A stretch of DNA of 64,000 nucleotides from Pseudomonadota bacterium (GTDB lineage: Bacteria; Pseudomonadota; Gammaproteobacteria; Steroidobacterales; Woeseiaceae). This document shows, piece after piece, positions 1-9,158 of the stretch (positions are counted from its first letter, which is position 1; every line of letters starts with the position of its first letter). The stretch spans positions 1-64,000 of the forward strand of contig JADFNV010000004.1 of assembly GCA_022563195.1 (NCBI GenBank). Reading direction: 5' to 3'. Under the pieces are notes generated by a model. The model was not told where the DNA came from. It made no database searches and was given only the letters and a program-made list of their open reading frames with translations. A program made the translations under genes and the position numbers.

Positions 1-653
1 GGAAGTTCGTCGCAGGCCATTTGCAAATTATCGTGATTGACGTCGGCGACAATCAGTGTTGCGCCCGCCTCGTGCAACAGCCGACAGAGATTCAGGCCAA
101 CGCTGCCAACGCCTTGCACAGCGATGCGAAGGTCGCGTAGGGAATCGGTGCCGAGCCTGTATTTGACGGCAGACTGAATGCCCAGAAAAACGCCAAGAGC
201 CGTCATTGGTGAAGGATCGCCACCGGCACCATCGCCGTCTTGCGGTAAGCCGGAGACGAAATTCGTTTCCATGTTCACATAGCGCATGTCGGCAACGCTG
301 CAGCCGACATCTTCGGCCGTAACGTATCTTCCGCCAAGAGAATCGACTGCGCGGCCGAACGCTCTGAACAATCGTGCCGATTTCGACTTTGCGTGGTTGG
401 CGAGGATCACGGACTTGCCACCACCAAAAGGTAAGCCGGCAATAGCGTTTTTGTACGTCATACCACGTGCCAGTCGCAGCACGTCGGTCAGCGCCGCGTC
501 GTCATTGGCGTATTGCCAGTGGCGACAACCGCCTGCGGCGGGCCCGAGTGCGGTCGAGTGAATGGCAATGATTGCGCGCAGGCCGCTTGCTTCGTCATGG
601 AAGTAATGCAGCGATTCATGCTGATCGAATTCGGAGTGATCGAACACGCTCAT
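1..653 (-). CDS. Leucine/valine-type amino acid dehydrogenase (3' end beyond window)
   Basis: NAD-dependent oxidative deamination of branched-chain amino acids (Glu/Leu/Phe/Val dehydrogenase family). The reading frame opens at ATG 653-651 and stays open through position 1, so about 217 codons are present and the C-terminus lies outside. The N-terminal half carries MTYKNAIAG with Lys68 and PFGGGKS with Lys80, which as I recall are the two substrate-binding/catalytic lysines of Bacillus leucine dehydrogenase at the same numbering. A Rossmann motif QGVGSVGL lies near residues 180-187, followed by an acidic strand end (IVADVN), typical of NAD preference. It diverges from the Lrp-like regulator at 788, which probably controls it. 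Exact substrate (Leu, Val or Phe) cannot be told from the part seen. Confidence 0.88.
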   Translation of the reverse strand, partial: MSVFDHSEFDQHESLHYFHDEASGLRAIIAIHSTALGPAAGGCRHWQYANDDAALTDVLRLARGMTYKNAIAGLPFGGGKSVILANHAKSKSARLFRAFGRAVDSLGGRYVTAEDVGCSVADMRYVNMETNFVSGLPQDGDGAGGDPSPMTALGVFLGIQSAVKYRLGTDSLRDLRIAVQGVGSVGLNLCRLLHEAGATLIVADVNHDNLQMACDEL

Positions 654-787
654 GACCCGGCCTCGCACGCCTTGAAGAGGCGTACAATAATATCCGGCTA
701 AACCGGCACAGACATTGCTTTTTGATTTGCTATGTGTGTAATATATGCATGATCTATGCGTAATTATAGTAATTATCGCCAAAATAT
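654..787. promoter_or_regulatory. Divergent control region, amino acid dehydrogenase / Lrp-like regulator
   Basis: This 134-bp AT-rich spacer must hold both promoters. The motif ATATATGCA occurs twice as a direct repeat (741-749 and 784-792), with ATGC again near 755 and a TAATTAT/TAATTAT tandem near 761-776. Lrp-family proteins often bind degenerate AT-rich repeats in their own divergent promoter, so these are candidate sites. No strong -35/-10 pair was picked out. Confidence 0.35.
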
Positions 788-1255
788 ATGCAAATCATTC
801 ATCTCGACCCTATCGACCGCAAAATTCTCGAACTGCTGCAGAAAACGGCTGGTATTAATGCCTCAGGCATTGGCGACAAGATCGGCCTGTCGCAGTCAGC
901 TTGCTGGCGTCGCATACAGCGTCTGCGCGACGAAGGCGTCATCAAAGAGCAGCCCGTCAAACTCGATCGCGAGAAGGTCGGTCTCAACACGATGGTATTC
1001 GCACACGTAAAACTGACCTCACACGGGCGCGGTAATCTTGCGGATTTCTCCGCAGCCGTTAGCCAGTATCCGGAAGTTCTGGACTGTTACGTTTTGCTCG
1101 GCAATGTCGATTTTCTGTTGCGCATCGTGACCGAGGACATCAAGGCCTACGAGCGATTCTTTTTTGAGAAGCTCTCGCAGTTACCAGGCATCCAGGAAGT
1201 GAACTCAAGTATCGTATTATCTGATATCAAGCACACGACAGTCCTGCCAATTTGA
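788..1255 (+). CDS. Lrp/AsnC family transcriptional regulator
   Basis: Feast/famine type regulator of 155 residues, the usual size for the family. Residues 5-60 form the AsnC-type winged helix-turn-helix (LDPIDRKILELLQ, then GLSQSACWRRIQRL as the recognition helix). Residues 70-150 form the RAM ligand-binding domain (PEVLDCYVLLGNVDFLLRI). It diverges from the leucine-dehydrogenase-like gene, an arrangement common for regulators such as BkdR or LdhR that sense the amino acid being degraded. Control of that neighbour plus autoregulation is inferred. The ATG at 788 has no good ribosome binding site but is the only start that gives a complete domain. Confidence 0.9.
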   Translation: MQIIHLDPIDRKILELLQKTAGINASGIGDKIGLSQSACWRRIQRLRDEGVIKEQPVKLDREKVGLNTMVFAHVKLTSHGRGNLADFSAAVSQYPEVLDCYVLLGNVDFLLRIVTEDIKAYERFFFEKLSQLPGIQEVNSSIVLSDIKHTTVLPI

Positions 1256-1346
1256 TCGGGCCGCCACGGCTCTTGTTTAGCCTCAAGCTAGACACTACTC
1301 TCTCGCTTAAATTCCTTGGTGTATCAGACCGGTGACAACCGAACCC

Positions 1347-2222
1347 ATGTCATTCAAAAAAGCGCTGCGCAGCAAAGATTTCGTGCTTATGGCCGAGCTA
1401 CCGCTAACGCCCAATTCCACGAGCGATACACTGCTGGCGGACGCAAGCCTGCTGCGTGATTGTGTTGACGGTTTTTTGCTGACTGACAATCAATACGGCC
1501 AGCCGCACATGGCACCGTCAATGGCTGCCAGTATTCTTTTGCACAATGGCTTCGACCCGATTCTCCAGTTGAGCTGCCGCAATCGCAATCGAATCGCGTT
1601 GCTGGGCGAGCTGTTGGGGGCACGGGCAATCGGAGTTGAAACCCTGATGATCGTACGTGGAAACGTACTTCCTGAAGGATACAGTCCTCGCCCACAAGCC
1701 GTCATGGATATAGATGCGAAAGATCTCATGGCGACGGCTAAACGGATCAATGAAGATGAACTATTGGGTGCGTCCAGGGAATTCCTGATCGCTACCGCAG
1801 CAACGGTGCACAATCCCCGGCCTGACTGGCACCCCGAGGAGTTGCTGGCGAAAGCCGATGCCGGCGTCCATCTGATCATCACGCAACTGTGCCTTGATGT
1901 CGACGTACTGCGGCGCTACATGGAAGCACTCGTGTCGTTGCAACTACTCCGGCGTGTCAGTGTCATCGTCAGTGTTGCGGTGGTTCCTTCGGCCGAGTTG
2001 GCCGTATGGTTACGAGAGAACCGCGAGAGCGCCATTGTTCCGGTTGCAATGATCGAACGTCTGAGAAAGGCCAAGAATCCACAGAGTGAGGGTATTGCGA
2101 TGTGTGTGGATCTTGTTCGGGAAATCGCCGAAATACCGGGCGTTTCAGGTATTAATTATGCCGTTTCTGCAGATTTGGAGACAGTCCGGGAATCCATCGA
2201 GATGTTGGACATTGCGCGTTGA
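1347..2222 (+). CDS. Methylenetetrahydrofolate reductase-like protein
   Basis: Member of the FAD-binding MetF/MTHFR superfamily, which reduces 5,10-methylene-THF to 5-methyl-THF. The about 291-residue length fits the family. AELPL near residue 17 occupies the place of the catalytic-Glu strand. QLSCRNRNRIALLGEL followed by GVETLMIVRGN is the classic folate-binding/beta-alpha barrel core. The late part (ITQLCLDVDVLRRYMEAL) fits the barrel end. It is divergent from housekeeping MetF, so it may serve a dedicated C1 or demethylation route rather than methionine synthesis. ATG 1347 is preferred. A GTG at 1332 would add five residues, and neither has a clear ribosome site. It stands alone between the Lrp gene and the sulfotransferase. 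Confidence 0.7.
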   Translation: MSFKKALRSKDFVLMAELPLTPNSTSDTLLADASLLRDCVDGFLLTDNQYGQPHMAPSMAASILLHNGFDPILQLSCRNRNRIALLGELLGARAIGVETLMIVRGNVLPEGYSPRPQAVMDIDAKDLMATAKRINEDELLGASREFLIATAATVHNPRPDWHPEELLAKADAGVHLIITQLCLDVDVLRRYMEALVSLQLLRRVSVIVSVAVVPSAELAVWLRENRESAIVPVAMIERLRKAKNPQSEGIAMCVDLVREIAEIPGVSGINYAVSADLETVRESIEMLDIAR

Positions 2223-2288
2223 TCTGGGATCTTCGCATACTATAGTAATCCTGACGCAGCCAGATTGAGCGGCACCGGAGTCGACAGA

Positions 2289-4349
2289 TTGGATCCTGAG
2301 AAAAAACTCGAGTTGCAAGAGAGACGGAAACGTGTGCAGGACGAGAAGCAAACTCAGGCGTTCAGGCGCGCTGCAACCTTTCTCCAGGGCGGTGACGCAG
2401 AAATGGCAGAGCGGCTATGTCGCGATGCACTGGAGGAGTTTCCAGACGACACCAATTTTCTCTGTCTTTCTGCACGGGCGCTGATCAAACTCGGCCGGTA
2501 TACCGACGCCGAGGAAAGACTGATCAGCGCGATGGCCCTGCATCCGGAGTTTCCGAGACCGCATAGTATTCGTGGTGAAATGTATCTGGCGCAGCAAAAC
2601 GTCGACCAGGCAGTCGAGGAATTCCGGCGCGCTATCGAACTAGGCGACGACGACTCAAATACACAAGTAAAACTCAGCAAAGCGCTGATGATGCAAGGTG
2701 ACGGCGATGCTGCAAAAGGTGCCCTCGACGAGTCAATGCGCCTGGATCCAGAGCGCAAGCTGCTGGTCAAGGCATTCAAACTCGAAGAAAGCGGCGAAAT
2801 TCGGGAGGCCGAAAAAATCTATCGGGATTTGCTCAAACAGAATCCCGACAATGTAGAGGCGATGCGGCTCCTGGCGCGCGTTGCTACGAAGCAAAATCAG
2901 CACCGGAATGCAGAAACACTGCTCAAACGTGTTTTGGAAGTGGCGCCCGACTTTGGCAAGGCAATGGCGAATCTCGTCGAAAATCAGCTCGAGCAGGAGA
3001 AGATTAAGGAAGCGATTGCCACAGCGAAACGATTGATCCGGATCGGTGTTGATAATCCGGATTCGCATCTCTTTATGGGAAATGCATATTCGGCGGCCTC
3101 ACTTTACGAAGATGCGATCGACGCTTACAGAAAATCACTGCGTCTGAAGCCCGATCACATCGGATCGCTGTCGGGACTCGCACACAACCTCAAAACCATT
3201 GGGCGTCAGGACGAGGCGATCGAATACTATCGACGATGCATCAAAGCCAATCCGTTCTACACAGAATCCTACTGGAGTCTCGCCAATCTAAAGACGTTTC
3301 GTTTTACGGATGAGGAGCTTCAGTCGATGGAAGAACTCGTGGCACATCCGGCAATTCCGGATGAAGAGCGGACTCAATTATGCAATGCGCTGGGACTCGA
3401 ACATGAAGGTCGCAATAACTTCGACAAAGCCTTCGAATATTTCGACCAGTGCAATTCCATTCGACGCGACCAGGAATACTATGATCCCGCGGAAACCGAA
3501 ATGCGGTACGACGAAATTATCGAGGTTTTCGATGCAGAATTTGTGCGGCAACCCAGCGCGGAAGTGACATTCGCCGCCGCACCGATATTTATCGTCGGTT
3601 TGCCGCGCTCAGGTTCTACGTTACTTGAACAGATACTGGCGAGTCATCCGCTGGTGGAGGGCACGCACGAGCTCAGTGATCTGAGCCGTGTCGTGAATCA
3701 AATTCCGAAGTTGCTGAATAAGCGCGCTAGATATCCGAAATCTCTCGATGGCCTCGATGCGGAAGAATACGGCGTATTGGGACAGGCTTACTTGGATCGC
3801 ACCAGCAAGTATCGCTCGGGCTGCGATTTCTTCACGGACAAGAACCCAAACAATTTTGCGCACGTCGGTATCGTGCACCTGATGTTGCCGAATGCGATAT
3901 TCATCAACGCGCGCCGCCATCCGCTGGACAGCTGTCTGGGCAGTTTCAAACAGCTGTTCGCCAAAGGTCAGACGTTTACCTATGAGCTTACAGAACTGGG
4001 CGAGTACTACCTGGAGTATTGCCGCATGATCGATCATTGGCATGAGGTATTGCCGGCCAAGGTGCTCGATGTCCACTACGAGGATGTTGTAGACGACCTT
4101 GAAACACAGGTGCGACGTATTCTTGAGCATTGCGGCCTGCCTTTCGACGATCGATGTCTGCGGTTTCACGAGACGGACAGAGCCGTGAAAACGCCAAGCT
4201 CGGAACAGGTGCGGCAACCGATTTACAGCTCATCGGTCAATTTGTGGCGCAAATATGAAAACCACCTGCAGCCCCTCATCGACATTCTAGAGCCGATTCT
4301 TAAAGATTTGCCGGAGGCGGATCGCCCGCATTCGGTGCGGGCAGACTGA
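2289..4349 (+). CDS. TPR-repeat sulfotransferase family protein (copy 1)
   Basis: Two-part protein. The first about 400 residues are tandem tetratricopeptide repeats (for example around 2380-3290, with the A/G/Y spacing of TPRs). The C-terminal 270 residues are a PAPS-dependent sulfotransferase domain. The 5'-phosphosulfate loop FIVGLPRSGSTLLEQIL is at about residue 433, and the 3'-phosphate site ARRHPLDSCLGSF at about residue 539. It should transfer sulfate from PAPS to an unknown acceptor, perhaps protein tyrosine or polysaccharide. TTG 2289 has a CGGAG site ten bases upstream. An in-frame TTG at 2265 has none. It is followed by a TonB receptor, and a second such pair lies at 28775-33896. 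Confidence 0.85.
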   Translation: MDPEKKLELQERRKRVQDEKQTQAFRRAATFLQGGDAEMAERLCRDALEEFPDDTNFLCLSARALIKLGRYTDAEERLISAMALHPEFPRPHSIRGEMYLAQQNVDQAVEEFRRAIELGDDDSNTQVKLSKALMMQGDGDAAKGALDESMRLDPERKLLVKAFKLEESGEIREAEKIYRDLLKQNPDNVEAMRLLARVATKQNQHRNAETLLKRVLEVAPDFGKAMANLVENQLEQEKIKEAIATAKRLIRIGVDNPDSHLFMGNAYSAASLYEDAIDAYRKSLRLKPDHIGSLSGLAHNLKTIGRQDEAIEYYRRCIKANPFYTESYWSLANLKTFRFTDEELQSMEELVAHPAIPDEERTQLCNALGLEHEGRNNFDKAFEYFDQCNSIRRDQEYYDPAETEMRYDEIIEVFDAEFVRQPSAEVTFAAAPIFIVGLPRSGSTLLEQILASHPLVEGTHELSDLSRVVNQIPKLLNKRARYPKSLDGLDAEEYGVLGQAYLDRTSKYRSGCDFFTDKNPNNFAHVGIVHLMLPNAIFINARRHPLDSCLGSFKQLFAKGQTFTYELTELGEYYLEYCRMIDHWHEVLPAKVLDVHYEDVVDDLETQVRRILEHCGLPFDDRCLRFHETDRAVKTPSSEQVRQPIYSSSVNLWRKYENHLQPLIDILEPILKDLPEADRPHSVRAD

Positions 4350-4457
4350 AACGACGGCTAGCGCTGGGTTTGAGGAACCATTTCGCTGCAGTCTTCGTTT
4401 CTAGCGAAACCGTATTGTTGCAGTTTTACAACATCCGAAACCCAGCAACTACACGGC

Positions 4458-4486
4458 TTGATATTAAGCTGTGTCTAATCTACATT
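4458..4486 (+). promoter_or_regulatory. Candidate sigma70 promoter for TonB receptor 1
   Basis: TTGATA (4458-4463), a 17-base spacer and TACATT (4481-4486) match five and four of six consensus bases. Transcription would start near 4493 and leave a leader of about 118 bases before the receptor ATG at 4611. Just upstream are a 7-bp inverted repeat (TTTCGCT 4381-4387 / AGCGAAA 4403-4409) and a TGTTG/CAACA pair around 4416-4433, either of which could be an operator. The 261-base interval 4350-4610 holds no gene. Confidence 0.42.
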
Positions 4487-4610
4487 GGATATGCATGGAA
4501 ATGTCAGTGCGTGACAGACATGTAAGCAAAGGGGGAAAACGGCAGGCCAGCGTAGCTTGCGCGTCACCGCCAGAATACTTGAATCGCGACGATTTTCAGG
4601 GGGTACGACA

Positions 4611-7133
4611 ATGTCCAGCAAATTGGGAATCACCATCACTCCATTAGCGGCTGCAGTCACTGCAGCACTGGCTCCGGTCGCTACGGTACAGGCGCAGGAC
4701 GAAGGCGCAATGGTGATTGATGAAATCATCGTCACATCGCGCAAACGCGAAGAGAATATGCAGGACATTCCCGCCAGCATTCAGGCAATCCCGCAAATAT
4801 TGCTGGAAAAAATGGGTGCCCACAGCATCGAGGATTACACGCGATTCATTCCGGCGGTCAATGCCGTGACTTACTCGCCAGGCGTCTCAACGATCGTCTT
4901 CCGCGGTATCAATAGTGGCAGCATTGGCACGGGCCAGTCGCCTGCGTCGATGTATTTCGACGAGCTGCCATTAACGACAACCGGCGAACAGCCGGACGTA
5001 CGCATGATCGACATCGCCCGGATCGAAGCATTGGCCGGGCCGCAGGGGTCGCTGTATGGCGGTTCAGCCCAGTCAGGCACGCTGCGAGTCATCACCAATC
5101 AGCCGGATCCCACGCAGTTTGAATCGATCGGTACGCTAACGCTCAAACAAGGCTCGATGTCAGCGGTGAGCCATGAAGTATCCGGCGTCTTGAATCTGCC
5201 AATGGCGGACGGCCGGGCGGCACTGCGGCTGGTTGGCTATACGGCAACCGACGGCGGCTATATCGATAACGTGTTTGGCCACACCCCGGACTGGCATTAT
5301 GGCGGATGGCAAGATACTGGTTCCGGCGTTGCGCTGCCGGCGGAGTTTCACACCGAAGACAATTCCGCCCTTCTCGAAAAGGACTGGAACGGCACTGACT
5401 TTATCGGCGGACGAGTTGGATTTCGTTTTGATGTCAATGACCAATGGTCATACACGCTCGTCTACAACTACGCGAAAACCGAGGGCGATACCGGCGGCGG
5501 TAATCGCTACGACCCGTTTGCGGGTGACAAGGATGACCTCAATATCATCAGTTTCAACAAGGGATCTCGTGGGACGGAATGGAGTGCCATCAATCTGACC
5601 ATCGAAGTCGACCTGGGTTGGGCCCAGCTGATTTCGGCGACGTCATTCCTCGATTCGGAAACCTTTACTCACGAAGATGCGACCGTCTACATCAAGTATT
5701 ACCAGTACTGGGCATGTCTCATTCCCAATTATTTTTCTCGTTATTGCTTCGGCCCCACCGAGGGGGTTGACGTTCTGCAGATGCAACATTTCTTCACGTC
5801 AAAAGACAAATTTGCACAGGAATTCCGGCTGACTGGTGGTAACGACGAGAACATGAACTGGATCGTCGGTCTGTTCTATGAAACGACCAACGACGACTGG
5901 AATTCTCCATGGGGTGACCCAACGAACTACGATTACCAGGATTCGTTCGCGCTGGCCTATTGGGAGGCGCAAACCCAATACGGGTTTTCCCCCGGATTTG
6001 CGCCGAATGCCGAATGGGGCTGGGAATCGATTTCCAGGGTTGAATGGCAGAACTCGGCGGTGTTTGGTGAGGTCACCTGGGATATCAGCGACCAGTGGAC
6101 AGCAACCGTGGGCGGCCGTTACTTCGACCGCACAATGGAAAGCGATTACATCGTCGAAAATCCGAACACGATAATCTCTACACCCGACTTCATCGCCCAG
6201 GGCGGGCCATCGATACAAAAAGGCGGCAGCTCGGACTTCGTGCCGAAGATCAGCCTGGCGTACAACGCAGACGACGATAAGATGTATTACGCGCTCTATA
6301 GCGAAGGCTTCCGGCCGGGCGGTGTCAACCGCGGTCGCGGTAATCCTATTTTGCCCAAGGTTTTTGACGCCGACAAGTTGCAAAACTTTGAGATTGGCGC
6401 CAAGACTCGCTGGGCGGAAGGACGCGTTCAGCTCAACGTGACGTACTTCAACATGCAGTGGAAGGACTATCAGCTGCGGGTGCTCGATCCAAGTTACAGA
6501 GTGACCCCGGATCCGGGCCAGCCACCCAATCCATGGCAGCAGGTTATCTTCAATGCCGGCGACGCCGAGTCGGTAGGTTTCCAGGTTGAGTTGGACTGGG
6601 TCATGACCGACCACGTGAGCTTCGGCATGAACCTGGTCAGTCAGGAGTCGCAGAACCTCTCGGATATCAGCACCGACGGGCGTGATGCCTCAACCGGTTT
6701 CCCGGACGACCCACCCGAGATCACCAAGGGAAACAGGTTGCCGCTCGCTGTGGATTTCAAGGCCTCGGCCTGGCTCGACGTCAACTGGGAGACCAGCTTC
6801 GTCCCGGGCACGATGTTTGCGAGACTGCAATGGTCGCATACGGGCGATTCGGTTAACCAGCTTGCTGAAGACAGCACCTCGGCGAACCCGCAGATTACGA
6901 ACGCGGCTTACGACATCGCCGATTTCCGGGTCGGGCTCATTGCCGACACCGGATGGAAGCTTGATTTCTTCATCAACAACCTGACCGACGAGCGTGCGGA
7001 ATACAACGCGGGGGGCGGTAATTTTGAGTTTGCCTTTGGCAGTGTCGAAGATGGACGCAGCAATTTTCACCGCGTGTGGACCAACCGGCCGCGTGAAGTC
7101 GGCATGCGGTTCTCGAAGCGCTGGGGCGAGTAA
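4611..7133 (+). CDS. TonB-dependent outer membrane receptor (1)
   Basis: Outer-membrane active transporter of 840 residues powered by TonB-ExbBD. The first 28 residues are a signal peptide ending in an Ala-rich stretch and VQA. A TonB-box-like segment (DEIIVTSRKREENMQDIP) leads into the plug domain (about 45-160, with VFRGINSG and the PQGSLYGGSAQSGTLR plug core), then a 22-strand barrel to the C-terminus. ATG 4611 has a CAGGGGG site at the right distance. Upstream codons in frame precede the signal peptide and are excluded. It is of the large iron-complex/small-molecule receptor type common in sediment and sphingomonad-like heterotrophs. The ligand is unknown, but the neighbouring exported hydrolase and catabolic island suggest an organic substrate. 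Confidence 0.92.
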   Translation: MSSKLGITITPLAAAVTAALAPVATVQAQDEGAMVIDEIIVTSRKREENMQDIPASIQAIPQILLEKMGAHSIEDYTRFIPAVNAVTYSPGVSTIVFRGINSGSIGTGQSPASMYFDELPLTTTGEQPDVRMIDIARIEALAGPQGSLYGGSAQSGTLRVITNQPDPTQFESIGTLTLKQGSMSAVSHEVSGVLNLPMADGRAALRLVGYTATDGGYIDNVFGHTPDWHYGGWQDTGSGVALPAEFHTEDNSALLEKDWNGTDFIGGRVGFRFDVNDQWSYTLVYNYAKTEGDTGGGNRYDPFAGDKDDLNIISFNKGSRGTEWSAINLTIEVDLGWAQLISATSFLDSETFTHEDATVYIKYYQYWACLIPNYFSRYCFGPTEGVDVLQMQHFFTSKDKFAQEFRLTGGNDENMNWIVGLFYETTNDDWNSPWGDPTNYDYQDSFALAYWEAQTQYGFSPGFAPNAEWGWESISRVEWQNSAVFGEVTWDISDQWTATVGGRYFDRTMESDYIVENPNTIISTPDFIAQGGPSIQKGGSSDFVPKISLAYNADDDKMYYALYSEGFRPGGVNRGRGNPILPKVFDADKLQNFEIGAKTRWAEGRVQLNVTYFNMQWKDYQLRVLDPSYRVTPDPGQPPNPWQQVIFNAGDAESVGFQVELDWVMTDHVSFGMNLVSQESQNLSDISTDGRDASTGFPDDPPEITKGNRLPLAVDFKASAWLDVNWETSFVPGTMFARLQWSHTGDSVNQLAEDSTSANPQITNAAYDIADFRVGLIADTGWKLDFFINNLTDERAEYNAGGGNFEFAFGSVEDGRSNFHRVWTNRPREVGMRFSKRWGE

Positions 7134-7154
7134 CAATACCTAAGCGATACGGAC

Positions 7155-7189
7155 AAAAAACCCCCGCATTTGCGGGGTTTTTTTTATTG
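7155..7189. terminator. Bidirectional rho-independent terminator
   Basis: An A-run, a CCCCGCA/TGCGGGG hairpin with a two-base loop centred on about 7170, and an eight-T run (7178-7185). The A-run on the left becomes a T-run on the minus strand, so it can stop both TonB receptor 1 and the convergent hydroxylase-like gene, whose stop codon lies inside the T-run. Confidence 0.9.
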
Positions 7190-7762
7190 CGCTGCTGAAT
7201 CGGGTATTTTATCCAGCACAGATGAAGGGACATAGTCGAAAATAAATGTAATTCGATCTTCGGCGCCCTTGTTCACGACACTGTGAATTTTCTGATTGTT
7301 GACTTCGTAAGCCTGACCCACCTGCAACTGGTGCGGACGGCCGTCGATCATGAACCGAACCCGGGGGTTGGTCGTAATCGGGACGTGAATGCGGTGAGCT
7401 GCCGAAAACGATGGGTGCTTGTCGCAGTGCGGCGTAATCTTGCCGCCGGAAACGAGTTTAGCGGCCATTGCCCGAATAATCGTGCCGCCGGACGGGTAAT
7501 GTTTCTCGACGATCGCCTCCATTAAAGGGATGGCGGCTTTTGCCAAACGGTCCCAGCCAGGCTCACGGCGTATTTCAGAATTCGGCCAGTTATCGCCATG
7601 CGTAAATACCATCACGATCGATTGTGTTTCGCTATGAACATCGTATTGCTGCTGGCGAAATGTATCCTCATGCCAGGCCAGCTCTTCCTGGCTCAGAATT
7701 AAATCTTGCAGCGGCTTCGAGTCAACGTCCCCGAGTTCCAGCAAGGCTGTGTCGATGTCCAT
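7184..7762 (-). CDS. Aspartyl/asparaginyl beta-hydroxylase-like 2OG-Fe(II) protein
   Basis: 192-residue cytoplasmic protein of the Asp/Asn/Arg hydroxylase fold (double-stranded beta helix). Residues likely to bind iron and 2-oxoglutarate are visible: KITPHCDKH (residues 109-117, HxD-like), HRIHVPI, and the distal NNQKIHSVVNKG, with RFMIDG between. These features match the PF05118-type family, whose members hydroxylate Asp/Asn or act on lipids and peptides. No signal peptide is seen. It is divergent from the exported serine hydrolase at 7873 and converges on TonB receptor 1. The physiological substrate is unknown. Confidence 0.75.
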   Translation of the reverse strand: MDIDTALLELGDVDSKPLQDLILSQEELAWHEDTFRQQQYDVHSETQSIVMVFTHGDNWPNSEIRREPGWDRLAKAAIPLMEAIVEKHYPSGGTIIRAMAAKLVSGGKITPHCDKHPSFSAAHRIHVPITTNPRVRFMIDGRPHQLQVGQAYEVNNQKIHSVVNKGAEDRITFIFDYVPSSVLDKIPDSAAQ

Positions 7763-7872
7763 AGTGTGTTTAATAAGATCGTAGTGCGTAAACTTGGACT
7801 TTAACCTCGCAGTCCGGGAAAGTCATCGGAATCTTGGCCCGGGCAGGGCCATATAGCATCGAGGAGTGTGGA

Positions 7873-9141
7873 ATGAGAAACGCGTTGTCACTGCTAATCC
7901 TTTTCCTGTCAACTGGCTTGGCGGCAGAGCCGCTGGCAATGATCGCACCTGAGGACGTTGGTTTCTCGGGCGAGCGCCTGCAGCAGGTCAGCGATTTCAC
8001 ACGACGTCATATCGACGAGGGCATGCATATTGGTTTCGTCACCATGATTGCCCGACACGGCAAGATCGTGTACTTCGAGGCTGTTGGCAATATGGGCGTG
8101 GAAAACGATCAGCCCATGCAAAAAGACACGCTGTTTCGCATATTCTCGATGACCAAACCCATCGTGTCTGTTGCGATGATGATGTTGTACGAGGAAGGCA
8201 GGTTTCAGCTGACCGACCGGGTATCGAAATACCTGCCCTCGCTCGGCAATTTCGGTTTGTATAAGGACGGCGAGACCGTCGATGCAGGCCTGGAAATCAC
8301 GATCGAACAGTTGCTCACGAACACGGCCGGTCTGAGTGATAGAGCGGATCGCTCAAATGCGATTTATCAGTTGTATCAGGAATCCGGATTGCTGGACAGT
8401 CATGACCTGGATCAATTCATAGAAACACTGTCCACGTTGCCACTGCGCTATGAACCGGGCACTCGTTACCATTACAGCACCGTTGGATTCGACGTGCTCG
8501 GTGCGTTGGTAGAAGCATTGAGCGGGCAGACTCTGGAGACTTTTTTTGAAGAACGGATTTTCGCTCCGCTGGATATGAGAGACACGTTCTTCTCCGTGCC
8601 CGACGACAAATTACACCGCTTTGCCGACAACCATATCTGGAATCGCGAAGAGCAGCGCATCGATCTGCTAGAGGAACCGGTCAGGAGCGCCATGTGGTCG
8701 TTCCGCGACGTTACCTATTTCTCCGCTGGTGGCGGACTGGTATCAACGGCTATGGACTACATGGTTTTTTGCGAAATGCTGCGCCGCGGTGGCAGCTACA
8801 ACGGCGTCCGGATTCTCGGACCGAAAACAATACAGTTCATGATGTTGAACCATCTGACCGCCGAGGTCCGAAACAATGGCGCGGACGAATTTCCGGCGCT
8901 GCATCTGTATCCCGGGCAATCCTACGGACTCGGATTTGGAGTCATCACGAACCCGGGCATAAGCCGGGTCATCTCGTCGCGAGGCGAGTACCATTGGGGC
9001 GGCGTTGCCGATACCAAGTTCTGGATCGATCCTCAGGAAGACCTCGTCGTCGTGCTGATGACGCAGCTAATCCTGGCACCGACAAATACGCGCTATGAAA
9101 TGAAAGTTGCGACCTACCAGGCGTTAACTGATTTGGAGTAA
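7873..9141 (+). CDS. Exported beta-lactamase-fold serine hydrolase (class C/EstB-like)
   Basis: 422-residue secreted hydrolase. Residues 1-18 are a signal peptide. The Ser-x-x-Lys nucleophile motif is SMTK (residues 92-95), the Tyr general base is in YHYSTVGF near residue 196, and the C-terminal triad element is in the segment around EYHWGGVADTKFW. These mark the penicillin-binding-protein/class C beta-lactamase clan, whose non-antibiotic members are esterases, D-amino acid amidases and transesterases. ATG 7873 has GAGGAG seven bases upstream. It probably acts in the periplasm, possibly on material imported by the adjacent TonB receptor. A role in antibiotic resistance is not supported. Confidence 0.85.
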   Translation: MRNALSLLILFLSTGLAAEPLAMIAPEDVGFSGERLQQVSDFTRRHIDEGMHIGFVTMIARHGKIVYFEAVGNMGVENDQPMQKDTLFRIFSMTKPIVSVAMMMLYEEGRFQLTDRVSKYLPSLGNFGLYKDGETVDAGLEITIEQLLTNTAGLSDRADRSNAIYQLYQESGLLDSHDLDQFIETLSTLPLRYEPGTRYHYSTVGFDVLGALVEALSGQTLETFFEERIFAPLDMRDTFFSVPDDKLHRFADNHIWNREEQRIDLLEEPVRSAMWSFRDVTYFSAGGGLVSTAMDYMVFCEMLRRGGSYNGVRILGPKTIQFMMLNHLTAEVRNNGADEFPALHLYPGQSYGLGFGVITNPGISRVISSRGEYHWGGVADTKFWIDPQEDLVVVLMTQLILAPTNTRYEMKVATYQALTDLE

Positions 9142-9158
9142 CGTAGCGCCTGGTTTCT

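Noticed and set aside
5799-6614. 271-codon minus-strand frame
   Set aside because: Antisense shadow within TonB receptor 1.
7873-9141. Antibiotic-resistance beta-lactamase
   Set aside because: Only the clan motifs (SxxK, Tyr) are shared. Length and context fit the broad esterase/amidase group, and nothing supports drug hydrolysis.
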